From assembly GCA_030685025.1 (NCBI GenBank), contig JAUXWC010000218.1, positions 1-38,993 on the forward strand: a stretch of DNA of 38,993 nucleotides. The letters run 5' to 3'. The notes beneath the pieces were generated by a model that searched no databases, was not told the DNA's origin, and worked only from the letters and a program-made list of their open reading frames with translations. Each line of letters starts with the position of its first letter. The first letter of the stretch is position 1. Shown in pieces: positions 23,828 to 32,616 of the stretch. The position numbers and the translations under genes are program-made. The stretch comes from Rhodoferax sp. (lineage in GTDB: Bacteria; Pseudomonadota; Gammaproteobacteria; Burkholderiales; Burkholderiaceae_C).

Positions 23828-25924
23828 TTACCAGGCAGACGTCATGAGCTGGCCTTGCGAAGTGAGGTAATACACATTGGCGTCAACCTGCACACTGCGC
23901 TCGTAGCCCAGCCAGGCACCAGCACTCCATCGCAGCTCCGGCGAGAACACCTGACCCACCAGCGCCGGGCGCTCGGTCATGGTCCTGGCAATGGGGTCAA
24001 TGTCAAATTTGAACAGCGCCTGGTAGCTGGGATAGAACCACTCCGGGCTGCTCGGGTCGGGCGTTTCGCTCACCAGCACCGGCAAGGCCAGACGAGTCTT
24101 GCCACCGGCAGTGAGCAAATTGACACCATGACGGCTGTACTCCAGCGCGCTGGCGCTGCCCGCCTTGCCGATCACGCGGCTGGCCAGTTCCTTGGGCGCG
24201 GTGGGATCGGCGACGTCAAACAACGACACCTTGACTCCCTGCACCCGCCCGCTGGCGCTGGCGTCCTTACCCACCCCCACCAGCAAGCCGTCGCCCGCCG
24301 GCAACAGGTAGTCGGAGTAGCCGTTGGTCTTGAGCTCCCCGCTGACCTTGGGGTCGGTCGGGTCGGACAGATCCAGGACATACAAAGGATCGGTGCGCCG
24401 AAACGTCACCACGTAGCCCCGGTCAGCCAGGAAGCGCACCGCGTAGACCTGCTCACCGCTCAGACCAATGGGCGCCGGGCGCCTGCTGTTGGGCAGGGTG
24501 GCGATGGTCTGCAGCGTGCTGGCGGCGCTGTCCTCGCGCAGCACCGTCAGCAGGGCGGGCGATGGCTTGCCGTCCATCTTGGCCGCACCAGGCTCACCAA
24601 ACCAGCCGAACTGGTCGATGTAGCTCAGCACACGCAGATTGCCCTGGTGCTCACTCATCCGGTAGGGTTTCTTCTCGCCGTCCCAACCCAGGTGGCCAGT
24701 GACTTCCCCCGTGCCACGGTAGTTGATGCGCATCCCGTCAATCCCGAATTTGTGGATATCGGTGCTGACCTGGCCCGGGTAGATGACGATGCCCCCTTTG
24801 CTCTGCACCGCGTGGCGGCTGGTGGCCAGGTACAGATTCTGGCTGGACATGTACAAGGCCTCGGTGCCGCCGAGAAAGCAGCGGCTGGCGCGCTGGGCTG
24901 TGGGCGAAGACAGATCGAAGGCGGTGACCGTGGTCATGAGCACTGCCGATGAGGCGTTCTGGGTCTGCAAGTAGCAATCCGTATCGGCCATCAGCAGCTC
25001 GCTCACGCTGGGTGTCGAAGCACCCGCTGTGGTGATGGTGACGCTGGGCAACAGGTCACGCGTGGTCAGCCGTGCCACGGCGGCCTTGCGTTCGGCCGAC
25101 GTGGCCGCCCCTGGCAATGGTACGGCGTCCAGGCGCGGGTACCACGTCGTCACCAGGTAGAGCATGTTGCCGATCATGCGGCTGTCCACCAACTGACCGT
25201 CGATGCGGATCGTATGGGTCCTGCTCAGCGGCACGCCTGTCTTGCTGGCAACCAGCTCCAACACGGTTTGGGGCGGCGTGATCGGGCCCGGCGCAAAGGT
25301 AGACGTGGCGGCCGGACCTGGCAGGCCGGCGCCCATGATGGTGTACCACTGTTCGGTTTGCCCCAACAAGGCAACGCGCTCGCCGGTGGCGGTGACGTGC
25401 AGACCCTCAAAGCGGTCGGTGCCGGTAAGCGTCAAACTGCCGTCGGGCCTGAGCGAACCGTCAGCCAGGCGCCTCTCAATGCGCAGCGTGTCCAGGCGTG
25501 AACCGTCCGTTGCACCGGCGCTGAGGCGGTACAAGCGCTGACCATCGGTCTTGAGCAGATCGGCTTCGTCCACACCACGCTCTTGCAGCGTCGTGCTGGC
25601 GACCGATTTGATGTCTGCGCCCGACGCGGCGACCGTGGCAAACGACACCGGCTCGCCGCCTCGATAGAAGCCGTTGTAGCTGGAGAACGCCTGCCCCTGA
25701 TCCACCTGCGCCGTCAGCTTGCCCTGCACGTAGCCCAACAGCGCCCCCGACTGGGACGCCTGAAGGCTGCCCGCGCTGGCGACTGGCGGCGGCGTGGGCG
25801 CCACGCCGCCGGCCCCTCCTCCTCCGCAGCCAGCAATTGCCAGCACCACCAGCACCATGACCAGCGGCAACAATGCCGACTGAAGCGTGGCCCCCAACCA
25901 CGACAAGGACACTCGTTTATGCAT
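23828..25924 (-). CDS. Secreted beta-propeller domain lipoprotein
   Basis: This 698-aa protein begins with a lipoprotein signal (hydrophobic stretch to LAIAGC, cysteine at 33), then a Gly/Pro-rich linker. The body matches the beta-propeller domain family found in bacterial and archaeal secreted proteins (PF09826 type). It shows the repeating YVVTFRRTDPLYVLDLSDPT/DPKVSGELK pattern, with VDEADLLKTDGQRLYRL near the start and several GTGEVTGHLGW, HQGNLRVLSYIDQFGWFG-like blades. PF09826 proteins have no defined role known to me; surface or periplasmic binding is likely. AGGAGG lies 6 nt before the ATG and a canonical promoter (TTGACA-18-TATTAT) precedes it. It is divergent from the DUF6502 gene. 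Confidence 0.85.
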   Translation of the reverse strand: MHKRVSLSWLGATLQSALLPLVMVLVVLAIAGCGGGGAGGVAPTPPPVASAGSLQASQSGALLGYVQGKLTAQVDQGQAFSSYNGFYRGGEPVSFATVAASGADIKSVASTTLQERGVDEADLLKTDGQRLYRLSAGATDGSRLDTLRIERRLADGSLRPDGSLTLTGTDRFEGLHVTATGERVALLGQTEQWYTIMGAGLPGPAATSTFAPGPITPPQTVLELVASKTGVPLSRTHTIRIDGQLVDSRMIGNMLYLVTTWYPRLDAVPLPGAATSAERKAAVARLTTRDLLPSVTITTAGASTPSVSELLMADTDCYLQTQNASSAVLMTTVTAFDLSSPTAQRASRCFLGGTEALYMSSQNLYLATSRHAVQSKGGIVIYPGQVSTDIHKFGIDGMRINYRGTGEVTGHLGWDGEKKPYRMSEHQGNLRVLSYIDQFGWFGEPGAAKMDGKPSPALLTVLREDSAASTLQTIATLPNSRRPAPIGLSGEQVYAVRFLADRGYVVTFRRTDPLYVLDLSDPTDPKVSGELKTNGYSDYLLPAGDGLLVGVGKDASASGRVQGVKVSLFDVADPTAPKELASRVIGKAGSASALEYSRHGVNLLTAGGKTRLALPVLVSETPDPSSPEWFYPSYQALFKFDIDPIARTMTERPALVGQVFSPELRWSAGAWLGYERSVQVDANVYYLTSQGQLMTSAW

Positions 25925-25956
25925 GGCAAACCTCCTGACTTGTAAGATACGCGATG

Positions 25957-25992
25957 TGTGGGATAATATCCCACATGCATTTTGACTGTCAA
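25957..25992 (-). promoter_or_regulatory. Promoter of the beta-propeller gene with a perfect 19-bp palindrome over the -10
   Basis: On the minus strand -35 TTGACA (25987-25992), 18-nt spacer, -10 TATTAT (25963-25968). The palindrome TGTGGGATA-A-TATCCCACA at 25957-25975 is perfect and centred on the -10. On the plus strand TTGTAA (25940-25945) and GATAAT (25962-25967) could form a weaker opposing promoter. A dimeric regulator bound here could control both directions. Confidence 0.65.
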
Positions 25993-26044
25993 CCGGTTAC
26001 CGCAAACTTGTCCGATAGGATTGCCCGTTACCTCTGAAACGCCC

Positions 26045-26869
26045 GTGACATCTCGTTCCGCCATCGTCCTGGAAAGTGCTCTGGAGCTGCTGCGTCCCGC
26101 CGTGCGACTGATGCTGCGCCATGGCGTGGCCGCGCCAGCGTTTGCCACCGCGCTGAAGCGTGTGTTTCTGCAGGCAGCCCAAGACGAGTTGCGCGCGCAC
26201 GGCAAACCGCTGACCGACAGCGCCATCAGCCTGCTGTCGGGTGTGCACCGCCGCGATGTGCGCAACCTGACCCGCTTGGCCACCCCACGGGCCAAGCCCG
26301 ATGGCTTCACCGGGCTGGCGTCCCAGGTGGTGACCCGTTGGCTCAGCCAAGACCGCTACCTGGACGCGCATCAGGCGCCGCTGGCGATAGCACGATCCGG
26401 CGACGAGCCATGCTTCGATGCTTTGGTGCGGGCCGTCAGCCAGGATGTGCGGCCACGCTCGGTACTGGACGAGCTGATTCGGCTCGGTCTGGCTACCGAG
26501 GCCGATGGTCAAGTGACGCTGCTCACGCACGGATTTGTGCCGCGCAGCGGCTTCCCGGAGATGGCGAGCGAACTCAGCCGCAATGCGCATGACCATCTGG
26601 CCGCTGCTTGCCACAACCTGGACGGCGGGGGCGAGTTCCTGGAGCAGGCGATCTTTGTCGATGAGATCACGGCCGAGTCGGCGTTGCATTTGCACAAGGT
26701 GTCGGTCCAGGCCTGGAAAGTGGCTTTTCAGACCGTCATGCGGGAAGCGCAGGCTCGCTTTGACCATGACGCCAGCCACGCCACGCCGGCACAACGAAAC
26801 CACCGTGCCCGCTTTGGTGTCTATTTTTATTCCGTTGAAGAGAAGGAGCCTCATGAACCACCTGTCTGA
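26045..26869 (+). CDS. DUF6502 family protein
   Basis: This protein of about 274 aa fits the DUF6502 family: ALELLRPAVRLMLRHGVAAP, FATALKRVFLQAA and AISLLSGVHRRDVRNLTRLA at the N-terminal half, resembling a helical, possibly helix-turn-helix fold. VVTRWLSQDRYLD, SVLDELIRLGLATEADGQVTLL and SELSRNAHDHLAAACHNL follow. The start is uncertain: the GTG at 26045 gives a family-like N-terminus, while a TTG at 25982 would add 21 residues. The 3' end overlaps the next lipoprotein gene by 17 nt, so the two are co-transcribed. It is divergent from the beta-propeller gene across a perfect palindrome. A regulatory role is my inference from the HTH-like segments and position, not shown. Confidence 0.75.
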   Translation: MTSRSAIVLESALELLRPAVRLMLRHGVAAPAFATALKRVFLQAAQDELRAHGKPLTDSAISLLSGVHRRDVRNLTRLATPRAKPDGFTGLASQVVTRWLSQDRYLDAHQAPLAIARSGDEPCFDALVRAVSQDVRPRSVLDELIRLGLATEADGQVTLLTHGFVPRSGFPEMASELSRNAHDHLAAACHNLDGGGEFLEQAIFVDEITAESALHLHKVSVQAWKVAFQTVMREAQARFDHDASHATPAQRNHRARFGVYFYSVEEKEPHEPPV

Positions 26870-27404
26870 ACTTCTGTGGCGACTGCGCCGCGCTCTGACC
26901 GCGCCGCGGCGCCTGGCTTGGGCCTTCGCACTAACACTGCTGACCACCGCTTGCGGTCCGGGCTCGGGTGGCACTGGCGTGGGGCCCATTGCGGGCTCCT
27001 ACCTCACCTTCGCCAGCAGCGCGGGCAACAGCCTGACGGCCACCGTCGGCTTGCCAAGCGGCGCCAGCTTCGTGGTGATCTTCGACGACAAGGGCATCCG
27101 TTTGACGGGCTCTTGTCTGGCATTCAATTTTGACGGCGCCTGGACGGATGCACAGGGCGAGACCCGGGCAACCGGCAGCTACCGCGCGGTCAGCGTGGGC
27201 GGCGATCTGAACGCCGCCACTGCGGTGGCGGCGACCCTGGTCGCCAGAACCCACGCCAATGGCCTGTCGATCAGCGTGCTGGACCAAAAGGGCACGACAC
27301 TGGTCAGCTTCGAATTCACCGCCCGCCTGGCGGACGGCAGCCAAGCGGTGCTGCCGCCACCCTGCAACTCGTTGCCAGCGTCCCCCACCCCACTGCCGGG
27401 CTGA
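26853..27404 (+). CDS. Small putative lipoprotein downstream of DUF6502
   Basis: This 183-aa protein has a charged N-terminus (RLRRALTAPRR), a hydrophobic stretch AWAFALTLLTTAC with a plausible lipidated cysteine at 34, then a Gly-rich linker. The remainder is a beta-rich domain (VVIFDDKGIRLTGSCLAFNF, TRATGSYRAVSVGG). The residue three before the cysteine is Thr, so the lipobox is imperfect. GGAG lies 5 nt before the ATG, which sits inside the end of the DUF6502 gene. I do not recognise the domain with certainty; DUF6502 genes are, as I recall, often followed by DUF5666-type secreted proteins, which would fit. Function unknown. Confidence 0.7.
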   Translation: MNHLSELLWRLRRALTAPRRLAWAFALTLLTTACGPGSGGTGVGPIAGSYLTFASSAGNSLTATVGLPSGASFVVIFDDKGIRLTGSCLAFNFDGAWTDAQGETRATGSYRAVSVGGDLNAATAVAATLVARTHANGLSISVLDQKGTTLVSFEFTARLADGSQAVLPPPCNSLPASPTPLPG

Positions 27405-27489
27405 ACCTAGGCTGGCGCCACTAAGCAGAGCCCGCCGACCTGCAGACAATGGGGGCGCGCCGCGACGCTTCTCGCCGTGGCGCCCTCTT

Positions 27490-28752
27490 ATGCCCTCACC
27501 CGCAGCCAAGAACCCGCTCAAACACCTGCACCCGGCCGATTACCTCGGCCTGGCGCGCCTGGCCACCCAAGCCACCGTCGGTGTGGCCACAATCAGCGAG
27601 GAAGTTCACCAAAACGTCTGGCGCACGCTGGGCGTGCCCGGCGGCCAGCGGGCCGGTCAGGCGCGCGGTGTTACGGGTTTCGTCTACAAGAGCGTGCGCG
27701 GCGTTACCGAAGTGGTGGCCACCGGCATTGACGCGGTGCTGGGGCGGTTGGTGGCGCTGCTGGAGGCGGTCACCCCGGATCGACCCAGTTCGAACGAGCG
27801 CGAGGCCGTTCTAGCCGCCCTCAACGGGGTGATGGGCGACCAACTGGTGGCCACCGGCAACCCGCTGGCCACACCGATGACCTTTCGTCACCAAGGGCAC
27901 GTGCTCTGCACCGAACATCTGAAAACCCTGGCCCCGCCGGCCATCAACGGCAAGATCCTGTTGCTGATTCACGGCCTGTGCATGAACGACCTGCAGTGGA
28001 CCCAAAACCTGGATGCCAGCGGCGCCGCGAGTTATGACCATGGCCAGGCGCTGGCCAGCTCGCTGGGCTACACGCCGATCTACCTTCGCTACAACTCGGG
28101 ACTGCACACTTCCCAGAACGGGCGCGAACTGGCGACTCAGCTTGAAGAACTGCTGCGCAACTGGCCGATGCCGGTGCAAGAACTCACCATCCTGGCGCAC
28201 AGCATGGGTGGCTTGATCACGCGCGGCGCGGTGCACCTCGCCACGCAGCAAGGCTTGCAGTGGCCCGACCGATTGAAGAGCATCGTGTTTCTGGGCACAC
28301 CGCACCATGGCGCGCCGATGGAGCGTGCCGGCAACTGGATCGACGTGGTGCTGGGCAGCACCCGCTACAGCGCGCCCTTCGCCAAGATCGGCCAATTGCG
28401 CAGCGCCGGTATTACCGACTTGCGCTACGGCCACGTACTCGATGAAGACTGGGTCGGCCACGACCGCTTTCGGCGCAGCCCCGACCGCCGCCAGCCCTTG
28501 GCTCTGCCCAGGAATGTGAACTGCTACGCGGTGGCCGCCACCACTGCGCCCAAGCGCGGCACTTTGGCCGAGCGTCTGCTGGGCGATGGCCTGGTGCCGA
28601 TTCCGAGTGCCCTGGGGCAGCACCCGCAGCCCGAGCGTCGGCTGGCGTTTGACAAGTCCGAGCAACTCATCGTCTATCGCAAGAACCACTGGGACCTGCT
28701 CAGGGCACCGGAGGTGGCACGGCAATTGTTACGCTGGTTGACCCCCGACTGA
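27490..28752 (+). CDS. PGAP1/lipase-like alpha/beta hydrolase
   Basis: This 420-aa serine hydrolase has the core motifs in order: LLLIHGLCMND near residue 157 (oxyanion region), ILAHSMGG with nucleophile S238, VFLGTPHHGAP, GDGLVP with candidate acid D366, and KNHWDLL with H400. About 150 N-terminal residues precede the fold, with a helical segment VYKSVRGVTEVVATGIDAVL. No signal peptide is obvious. It probably hydrolyses an ester or lipid; the substrate is unknown. The start at 27490 is the first ATG of the conserved part and has no strong ribosome site. It follows the lipoprotein gene by 85 nt. Its 3' end overlaps the convergent diguanylate cyclase gene by 53 nt. Confidence 0.85.
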   Translation: MPSPAAKNPLKHLHPADYLGLARLATQATVGVATISEEVHQNVWRTLGVPGGQRAGQARGVTGFVYKSVRGVTEVVATGIDAVLGRLVALLEAVTPDRPSSNEREAVLAALNGVMGDQLVATGNPLATPMTFRHQGHVLCTEHLKTLAPPAINGKILLLIHGLCMNDLQWTQNLDASGAASYDHGQALASSLGYTPIYLRYNSGLHTSQNGRELATQLEELLRNWPMPVQELTILAHSMGGLITRGAVHLATQQGLQWPDRLKSIVFLGTPHHGAPMERAGNWIDVVLGSTRYSAPFAKIGQLRSAGITDLRYGHVLDEDWVGHDRFRRSPDRRQPLALPRNVNCYAVAATTAPKRGTLAERLLGDGLVPIPSALGQHPQPERRLAFDKSEQLIVYRKNHWDLLRAPEVARQLLRWLTPD

Positions 28753-30847
28753 GCGCGATGGGCCGAAACAACTGCACGTTGTTTCGGCCCATCTCCTTGG
28801 CGCGGTACATCGCCAAGTCGGCCGCCTTGGACAGTGCCGCCTCGTCCTCGCCGTCATCCGGGTAGAGCGCCACGCCGATGCTTGAAGTGATCGACACCAC
28901 GTGGCCTCCCATCAGCTCAAAAGGCTGGCTCAGCGTCAGCCGGATCTTTTCGGCCACCATCAGCGCCTGCGCGGCACCATCAATCCAGGACAACAGGACC
29001 ACGAACTCATCCCCACCCAGACGCGCGGTGGTGTCGGCCTCGCGCACGCAACGCTGCATGCGACGGGCCACGCCCGCCAGCAGCGCGTCGCCAACGGCAT
29101 GGCCCAAGGTGTCGTTGATCGGTTTGAAGTCATCCATATCCACGAAGATCAACGCCAGCCGCGTATGGTCCCGCCGTGCGGACGCGATCGCCTGGCTCAG
29201 GCGCTCGCTCAGCAGGCGTCGATTGGGAAGCAGTGTCAGCGGGTCGTACAAGGCCAATTGACGGATCTCTTCTTGCTGGCGTTTGCGGTCGGTGATGTCA
29301 CGGCTGAAGCCAACCGTGCCCAGCAGCGCGCCGGCATCGTCGGTGACCGGTGCCTTATAGATTTCGACCCACTGCGCGGCGCCGCCCGAGGGCGAGACGT
29401 CCTCTTGCTCCACCATCTTTTTCTGGCACGAATTCATCACCGCGAGATCATCGGCGCGGACCCACGACGCGTGCGCGTAGTCCAGCAACTCGAATTCGGT
29501 CTTGCCCACCAGCGCATCGGGCTCAGCGTGGCCGTGCGCGTCGGCCACCGCCTGATTGACCGCCAGAAACCGGCCTTCGGTGTCCTTGAGCCAAACCATG
29601 AACGGAAAATTGTCGAGCAAGGCACGCTGGTAACGCTCTTTCACGCGCAAGGCCTGCGCGCCCTGGAGCTGCGCCTCGGCCTGCACGATTTGCGCCAGGT
29701 TGTGCTTGAACGCCCTGATCGCCCTGACCATCGCGCCGATCTCGTCGGCGCGTCCCTCGTCCAGGAGGCCGGGCACCTCGCGGCGCTCGGCCAGTCGGCG
29801 CATCGCTTGGGTGATGCGCTTGAGCGGACGAACGATGTCGCGCACCAACACGGTCGCCGTCGCCAGGGACGCCGTCAGCGTCAGAACCATGATTACGGTG
29901 ATCCACAGCGCCGCGCGAGTCGCGCTGGCCTCCAGCTCGCGGGCCTGGGTGATCAAGTCCGACGTGATCCGCTCCTCCGCCGTGCGCAACAGCTCAATCC
30001 GCCGCGTGGTCACCTCCAACCAGTGGGCCACGCCCACTGGCCGGCGAGCGCCGCTTGGGGCGGTCTCAATTGCGCTTTGTCGCATTTGATTCAGCACCAC
30101 TGGCTGCGAGCCAGCCCAGGCTCGGTCCAGCCAATCGGACTGGCTGGGCCCCGCCAAAACCCGGAATTCATCCAGCAACAGACCCTGGCGATCAACCAAC
30201 TCCACCATCCGTCTGGCGCTGGCCGACTCGAACCGGCCAGCGCCAAAGCCAACCACGCCCAGCGCACGCTCCAGACCGGCGAACTCCTTGGCCTGCATCA
30301 AGCGAGCGTAAGCGGACAGGGTTCGCGCCAGATCCGGATGAATCGTCACGCGCAGCATTTCCTGAACCACACGCATCAGGTCCGCCACCACGGCCGCGTA
30401 GTTCTCGATCAGGGTGGGCGCGCTGATGGCGCGGCGAGCCACGGCAGCACGCCAGATGTCGATGCGATCGACCACCTGGCGCGCCAGTGCGGCCTGCATG
30501 TCAAGGCGGCCGCTGACCTGCGCGGCGTCAAGCTCGGCGAGCGCCACCACAAACTGGCCTCGTGCCTGATCGGTGTGAAGTTGCCGCGCCCGCAGCGCCG
30601 CGGCAAAGTCGCCGCGCTCGGCGCCGAGCACCGCCGTTGACAGCCCGCGCTCCAGTTGCAGACTGTGCACCAGGGTGTTCACCGTCGCGGCGAATTCGAT
30701 CAAGCCTCGAATCCGCCCGGCCTCGCCCGCGCTGCGGTAGAAGCCGAGGCTGGTCCAAAACCCAAATGCCAGCATCGCCAGCGAGGGCAAGGCCAGCGCC
30801 ATGGCAATGCGCCACCCGATGGAGATGTTTTGCAACTTATGTTTCAT
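28700..30847 (-). CDS. Membrane diguanylate cyclase with NIT, HAMP, PAS and GGDEF domains
   Basis: This 715-aa sensor has TM1 at about 12-34, a periplasmic helical domain that looks like NIT (VNTLVHSLQLERGLSTAVLG is typical), TM2 at about 318-340, HAMP, a PAS domain (FPFMVWLKDTEGRFLAVNQA) to about 535, then GGDEF. The motif RLGGDEFVVLL near 611 is intact, and the inhibitory RxxD (READ) lies five residues before GGDEF, so it should make c-di-GMP and be feedback-inhibited. NIT domains sense nitrate/nitrite in some proteins; here the ligand is unproven. The ATG at 30847 is chosen because TM1 follows it directly. The gene is divergent from the Crp-like gene. A perfect 16-bp inverted repeat lies in its 3' coding part (28757-28793). 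Confidence 0.9.
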   Translation of the reverse strand: MKHKLQNISIGWRIAMALALPSLAMLAFGFWTSLGFYRSAGEAGRIRGLIEFAATVNTLVHSLQLERGLSTAVLGAERGDFAAALRARQLHTDQARGQFVVALAELDAAQVSGRLDMQAALARQVVDRIDIWRAAVARRAISAPTLIENYAAVVADLMRVVQEMLRVTIHPDLARTLSAYARLMQAKEFAGLERALGVVGFGAGRFESASARRMVELVDRQGLLLDEFRVLAGPSQSDWLDRAWAGSQPVVLNQMRQSAIETAPSGARRPVGVAHWLEVTTRRIELLRTAEERITSDLITQARELEASATRAALWITVIMVLTLTASLATATVLVRDIVRPLKRITQAMRRLAERREVPGLLDEGRADEIGAMVRAIRAFKHNLAQIVQAEAQLQGAQALRVKERYQRALLDNFPFMVWLKDTEGRFLAVNQAVADAHGHAEPDALVGKTEFELLDYAHASWVRADDLAVMNSCQKKMVEQEDVSPSGGAAQWVEIYKAPVTDDAGALLGTVGFSRDITDRKRQQEEIRQLALYDPLTLLPNRRLLSERLSQAIASARRDHTRLALIFVDMDDFKPINDTLGHAVGDALLAGVARRMQRCVREADTTARLGGDEFVVLLSWIDGAAQALMVAEKIRLTLSQPFELMGGHVVSITSSIGVALYPDDGEDEAALSKAADLAMYRAKEMGRNNVQLFRPIALSRGSTSVTIAVPPPVP
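28757..28793. terminator. Perfect 16-bp inverted repeat at the convergent hydrolase/cyclase ends
   Basis: Arms GATGGGCCGAAACAAC and GTTGTTTCGGCCCATC enclose a 5-nt loop. The hairpin starts 4 nt after the hydrolase stop and lies inside the cyclase reading frame, where it encodes the conserved GGDEF segment EMGRNNVQLFRPI. No T-run follows on either strand, so intrinsic termination is possible but not proven. Confidence 0.5.
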
Positions 30848-31186
30848 CAAACCTTGGGGCACGGTGCGGACTTCGAACCTCCAATGATCGGTCAAGGATA
30901 GAGCGTCGCGCGATGACCAATGTTATTCAACTCCCGCGTCGATTCCGCAACTGTTGCTTGTTTAGGCTCAACAGTGCTGCAGATAGTTCTGCAACTGATA
31001 GTTGCCGCCCCGCAATTGCTACCGCGTGGGCAAGCAAGATTCCTATAGTCTGGCTCACACCTCGAATGGCGTGTTTCGCGTCGGCCGTGTGTATGGAGCA
31101 GGTGAGCTCGCGCGCCATGCCCGCAACGCGGACCGGTTTCTCAATCTCAATTTACGCACGACATCGCGACGACCAAAAAGGCGAAC
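30848..31186. promoter_or_regulatory. Divergent spacer between diguanylate cyclase and Crp-like gene
   Basis: This 339-nt spacer holds three small inverted repeats built on GCAA/TTGC: GCAAC-T-GTTGC (30947-30957), GCAAC-5 nt-GTTGC (30991-31005) and GCAATTGC (31012-31019). A -10-like TATAGT lies at 31043-31048 on the plus strand without a matching -35. The clustered repeats could be regulator sites. No convincing gene is present. Confidence 0.35.
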
Positions 31187-31711
31187 ATGTTTACCAACAA
31201 GAGCACATTACCCAAAGCAGCCGCCAGCATCCAGTCGCGCCACTTCAAACGCGCACAGCGGGTGCATCAGATCGGCGACCAAGGCCAGGCCTGGTACGTG
31301 CAATCCGGCGCGGTCCGGCTGGACGCGATGAGTCCCGAAGGCCTGACGTTTGCCGCCTTGGCCGTGACTGGCGACATCATTGGAACCGATGCACTGGTGG
31401 GCGGTCGCTATGCCTTCGCGGCGCGTGCCCTGACTCCTTGTGTGCTGACGCCATGGGAGTTGTCGCAATCCACGCCGGTGCTGGAGTTGATGTCGGCCGC
31501 GCAACGCCGTGCCGCTGAAGTCGTGGCGCTACGCTGTGGGCGTGCCGAGGATCGGGTGGCGCGGTTGGTGCGTCTGCTCGGCAGCGATGGCGTGCAGCGC
31601 CACAGCGATTTTCGCGTCCTGACGCCCCGCTTGCGTGACGTCGCCGACATCACCAACCTGGCGCCCGAGACCGTGTCGCGCATCGCCAACGCCACCCAAC
31701 GCAGTCATTGA
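31187..31711 (+). CDS. Short Crp/Fnr-like regulator
   Basis: This 174-aa protein has a shortened cyclic-nucleotide-binding-like barrel (about residues 15-105: KRAQRVHQIGDQGQAWYVQS, GAVRLDAMSPEG, AVTGDIIGTDALVGG). A dimer helix and a C-terminal helix-turn-helix follow, TPRLRDVADITNLAPETVSR ending IANATQRSH. It is about 35-60 residues shorter than typical Crp/Fnr proteins and stops right after the recognition helix, so the wing is missing. The N-terminal strands of the barrel are also short. It may be a natural short form or a truncated gene. It is divergent from the diguanylate cyclase and 58 nt upstream of a response regulator. Confidence 0.8.
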   Translation: MFTNKSTLPKAAASIQSRHFKRAQRVHQIGDQGQAWYVQSGAVRLDAMSPEGLTFAALAVTGDIIGTDALVGGRYAFAARALTPCVLTPWELSQSTPVLELMSAAQRRAAEVVALRCGRAEDRVARLVRLLGSDGVQRHSDFRVLTPRLRDVADITNLAPETVSRIANATQRSH

Positions 31712-31769
31712 CGGAGCTGTTTGCACCGGGCTTGTGTCAATCGGGTTGGCGCAAGGCAAAATTGGCGGC

Positions 31770-32606
31770 ATGCCACTCCCCAGCCCACTGCCTGAGCCGT
31801 CAACCGACATCCTGCTGATCGACGACTCACTGACCGATCTGCGCTTGCTGATGGACATGCTGTTGGCGCGGCAACTGCGATTGAGCGTGGCCTTTGACGG
31901 ACAGAGCGGCTACCAACAAGCTGTCTTGCAGCAGCCGCAACTGATCCTGCTGGATGTTCACATGCCGGTGCTCGATGGTTTTGCCGCCTGTCGTTTGCTC
32001 AAGGCCAACGCCCGAACCCGCTCCATCCCCGTGATCTTCCTGACCGCCGCCAACGACATCGCACAGAGACTGCAGGGCTTCGCCCTAGGCGGCGTCGACT
32101 ACATAGGCAAGCCATTCAGCGAGCCTGAGGTACTGGCTCGCATCGGCGTGCACCGGCAGTTTGTGCCGACACCGGCCGGGCCCGGCCCTGCGCCCACTGC
32201 GCCCACTGCGACCGCCCTGCCGCCCGAAAGTCTGGACGCGACGCTGGTCGGGGCGGCCCAAACCGTGCTGCGCCGCTCACTGGCCGACCCGCCATCGCTG
32301 GATCGGCTCGCTGGCATGCTCGGTACCAATCGGCGCCGCCTGAATCAGGCATTCGGGGCTTGTTGCGGTCTGTCGGTGTTCGAGTGGTTGCGGGAAGAAT
32401 GCCTGCGCCAGGCGCATTACCTCGTGACCAGCACGGACACGCCGCTGGCGATGATTGCCGACCACATGGGCTACGCCACACCCTCGCACTTTGCAAAGGC
32501 TTTTCGCGAGCGCTTTGCTTGCCCCCCGCGCAATCTACGCGCCGAGGTTCGCGCGGCCTGCAACCACCCGTGCGGACCGGGCAACCCCGACGAGTTGACC
32601 GACTGA
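31770..32606 (+). CDS. Response regulator with receiver and AraC-type DNA-binding domains
   Basis: This 278-aa protein has a complete receiver domain: acidic pair D18-D19 (LLIDDSLTDL), phospho-acceptor D62 (LILLDVHMPVLDG), T92 (FLTAAND) and K114 (IGKPF). After a Pro/Ala-rich linker (TPAGPGPAPTAPTATALPP) comes an AraC-type double HTH (about 160-262): SLDRLAGMLGTNRRRLNQAF and TPLAMIADHMGYATPSHFAK then AFRERF. It should bind DNA in a phosphorylation-dependent way. It ends 10 nt before the hybrid kinase start, so the two are cotranscribed and probably partners. The start ATG at 31770 has a weak ribosome site. Confidence 0.9.
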   Translation: MPLPSPLPEPSTDILLIDDSLTDLRLLMDMLLARQLRLSVAFDGQSGYQQAVLQQPQLILLDVHMPVLDGFAACRLLKANARTRSIPVIFLTAANDIAQRLQGFALGGVDYIGKPFSEPEVLARIGVHRQFVPTPAGPGPAPTAPTATALPPESLDATLVGAAQTVLRRSLADPPSLDRLAGMLGTNRRRLNQAFGACCGLSVFEWLREECLRQAHYLVTSTDTPLAMIADHMGYATPSHFAKAFRERFACPPRNLRAEVRAACNHPCGPGNPDELTD

Positions 32607-32616
32607 GGCGACGACG

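Noticed and set aside
25214-25501. Small frames on either strand inside the beta-propeller gene
   Set aside because: They overlap a continuous 698-aa coding frame with lipoprotein signal, ribosome site and promoter.
28901-30640. 579-codon plus-strand open frame opposite the diguanylate cyclase
   Set aside because: It is antisense to intact NIT, PAS and GGDEF domains and has no signal of its own.
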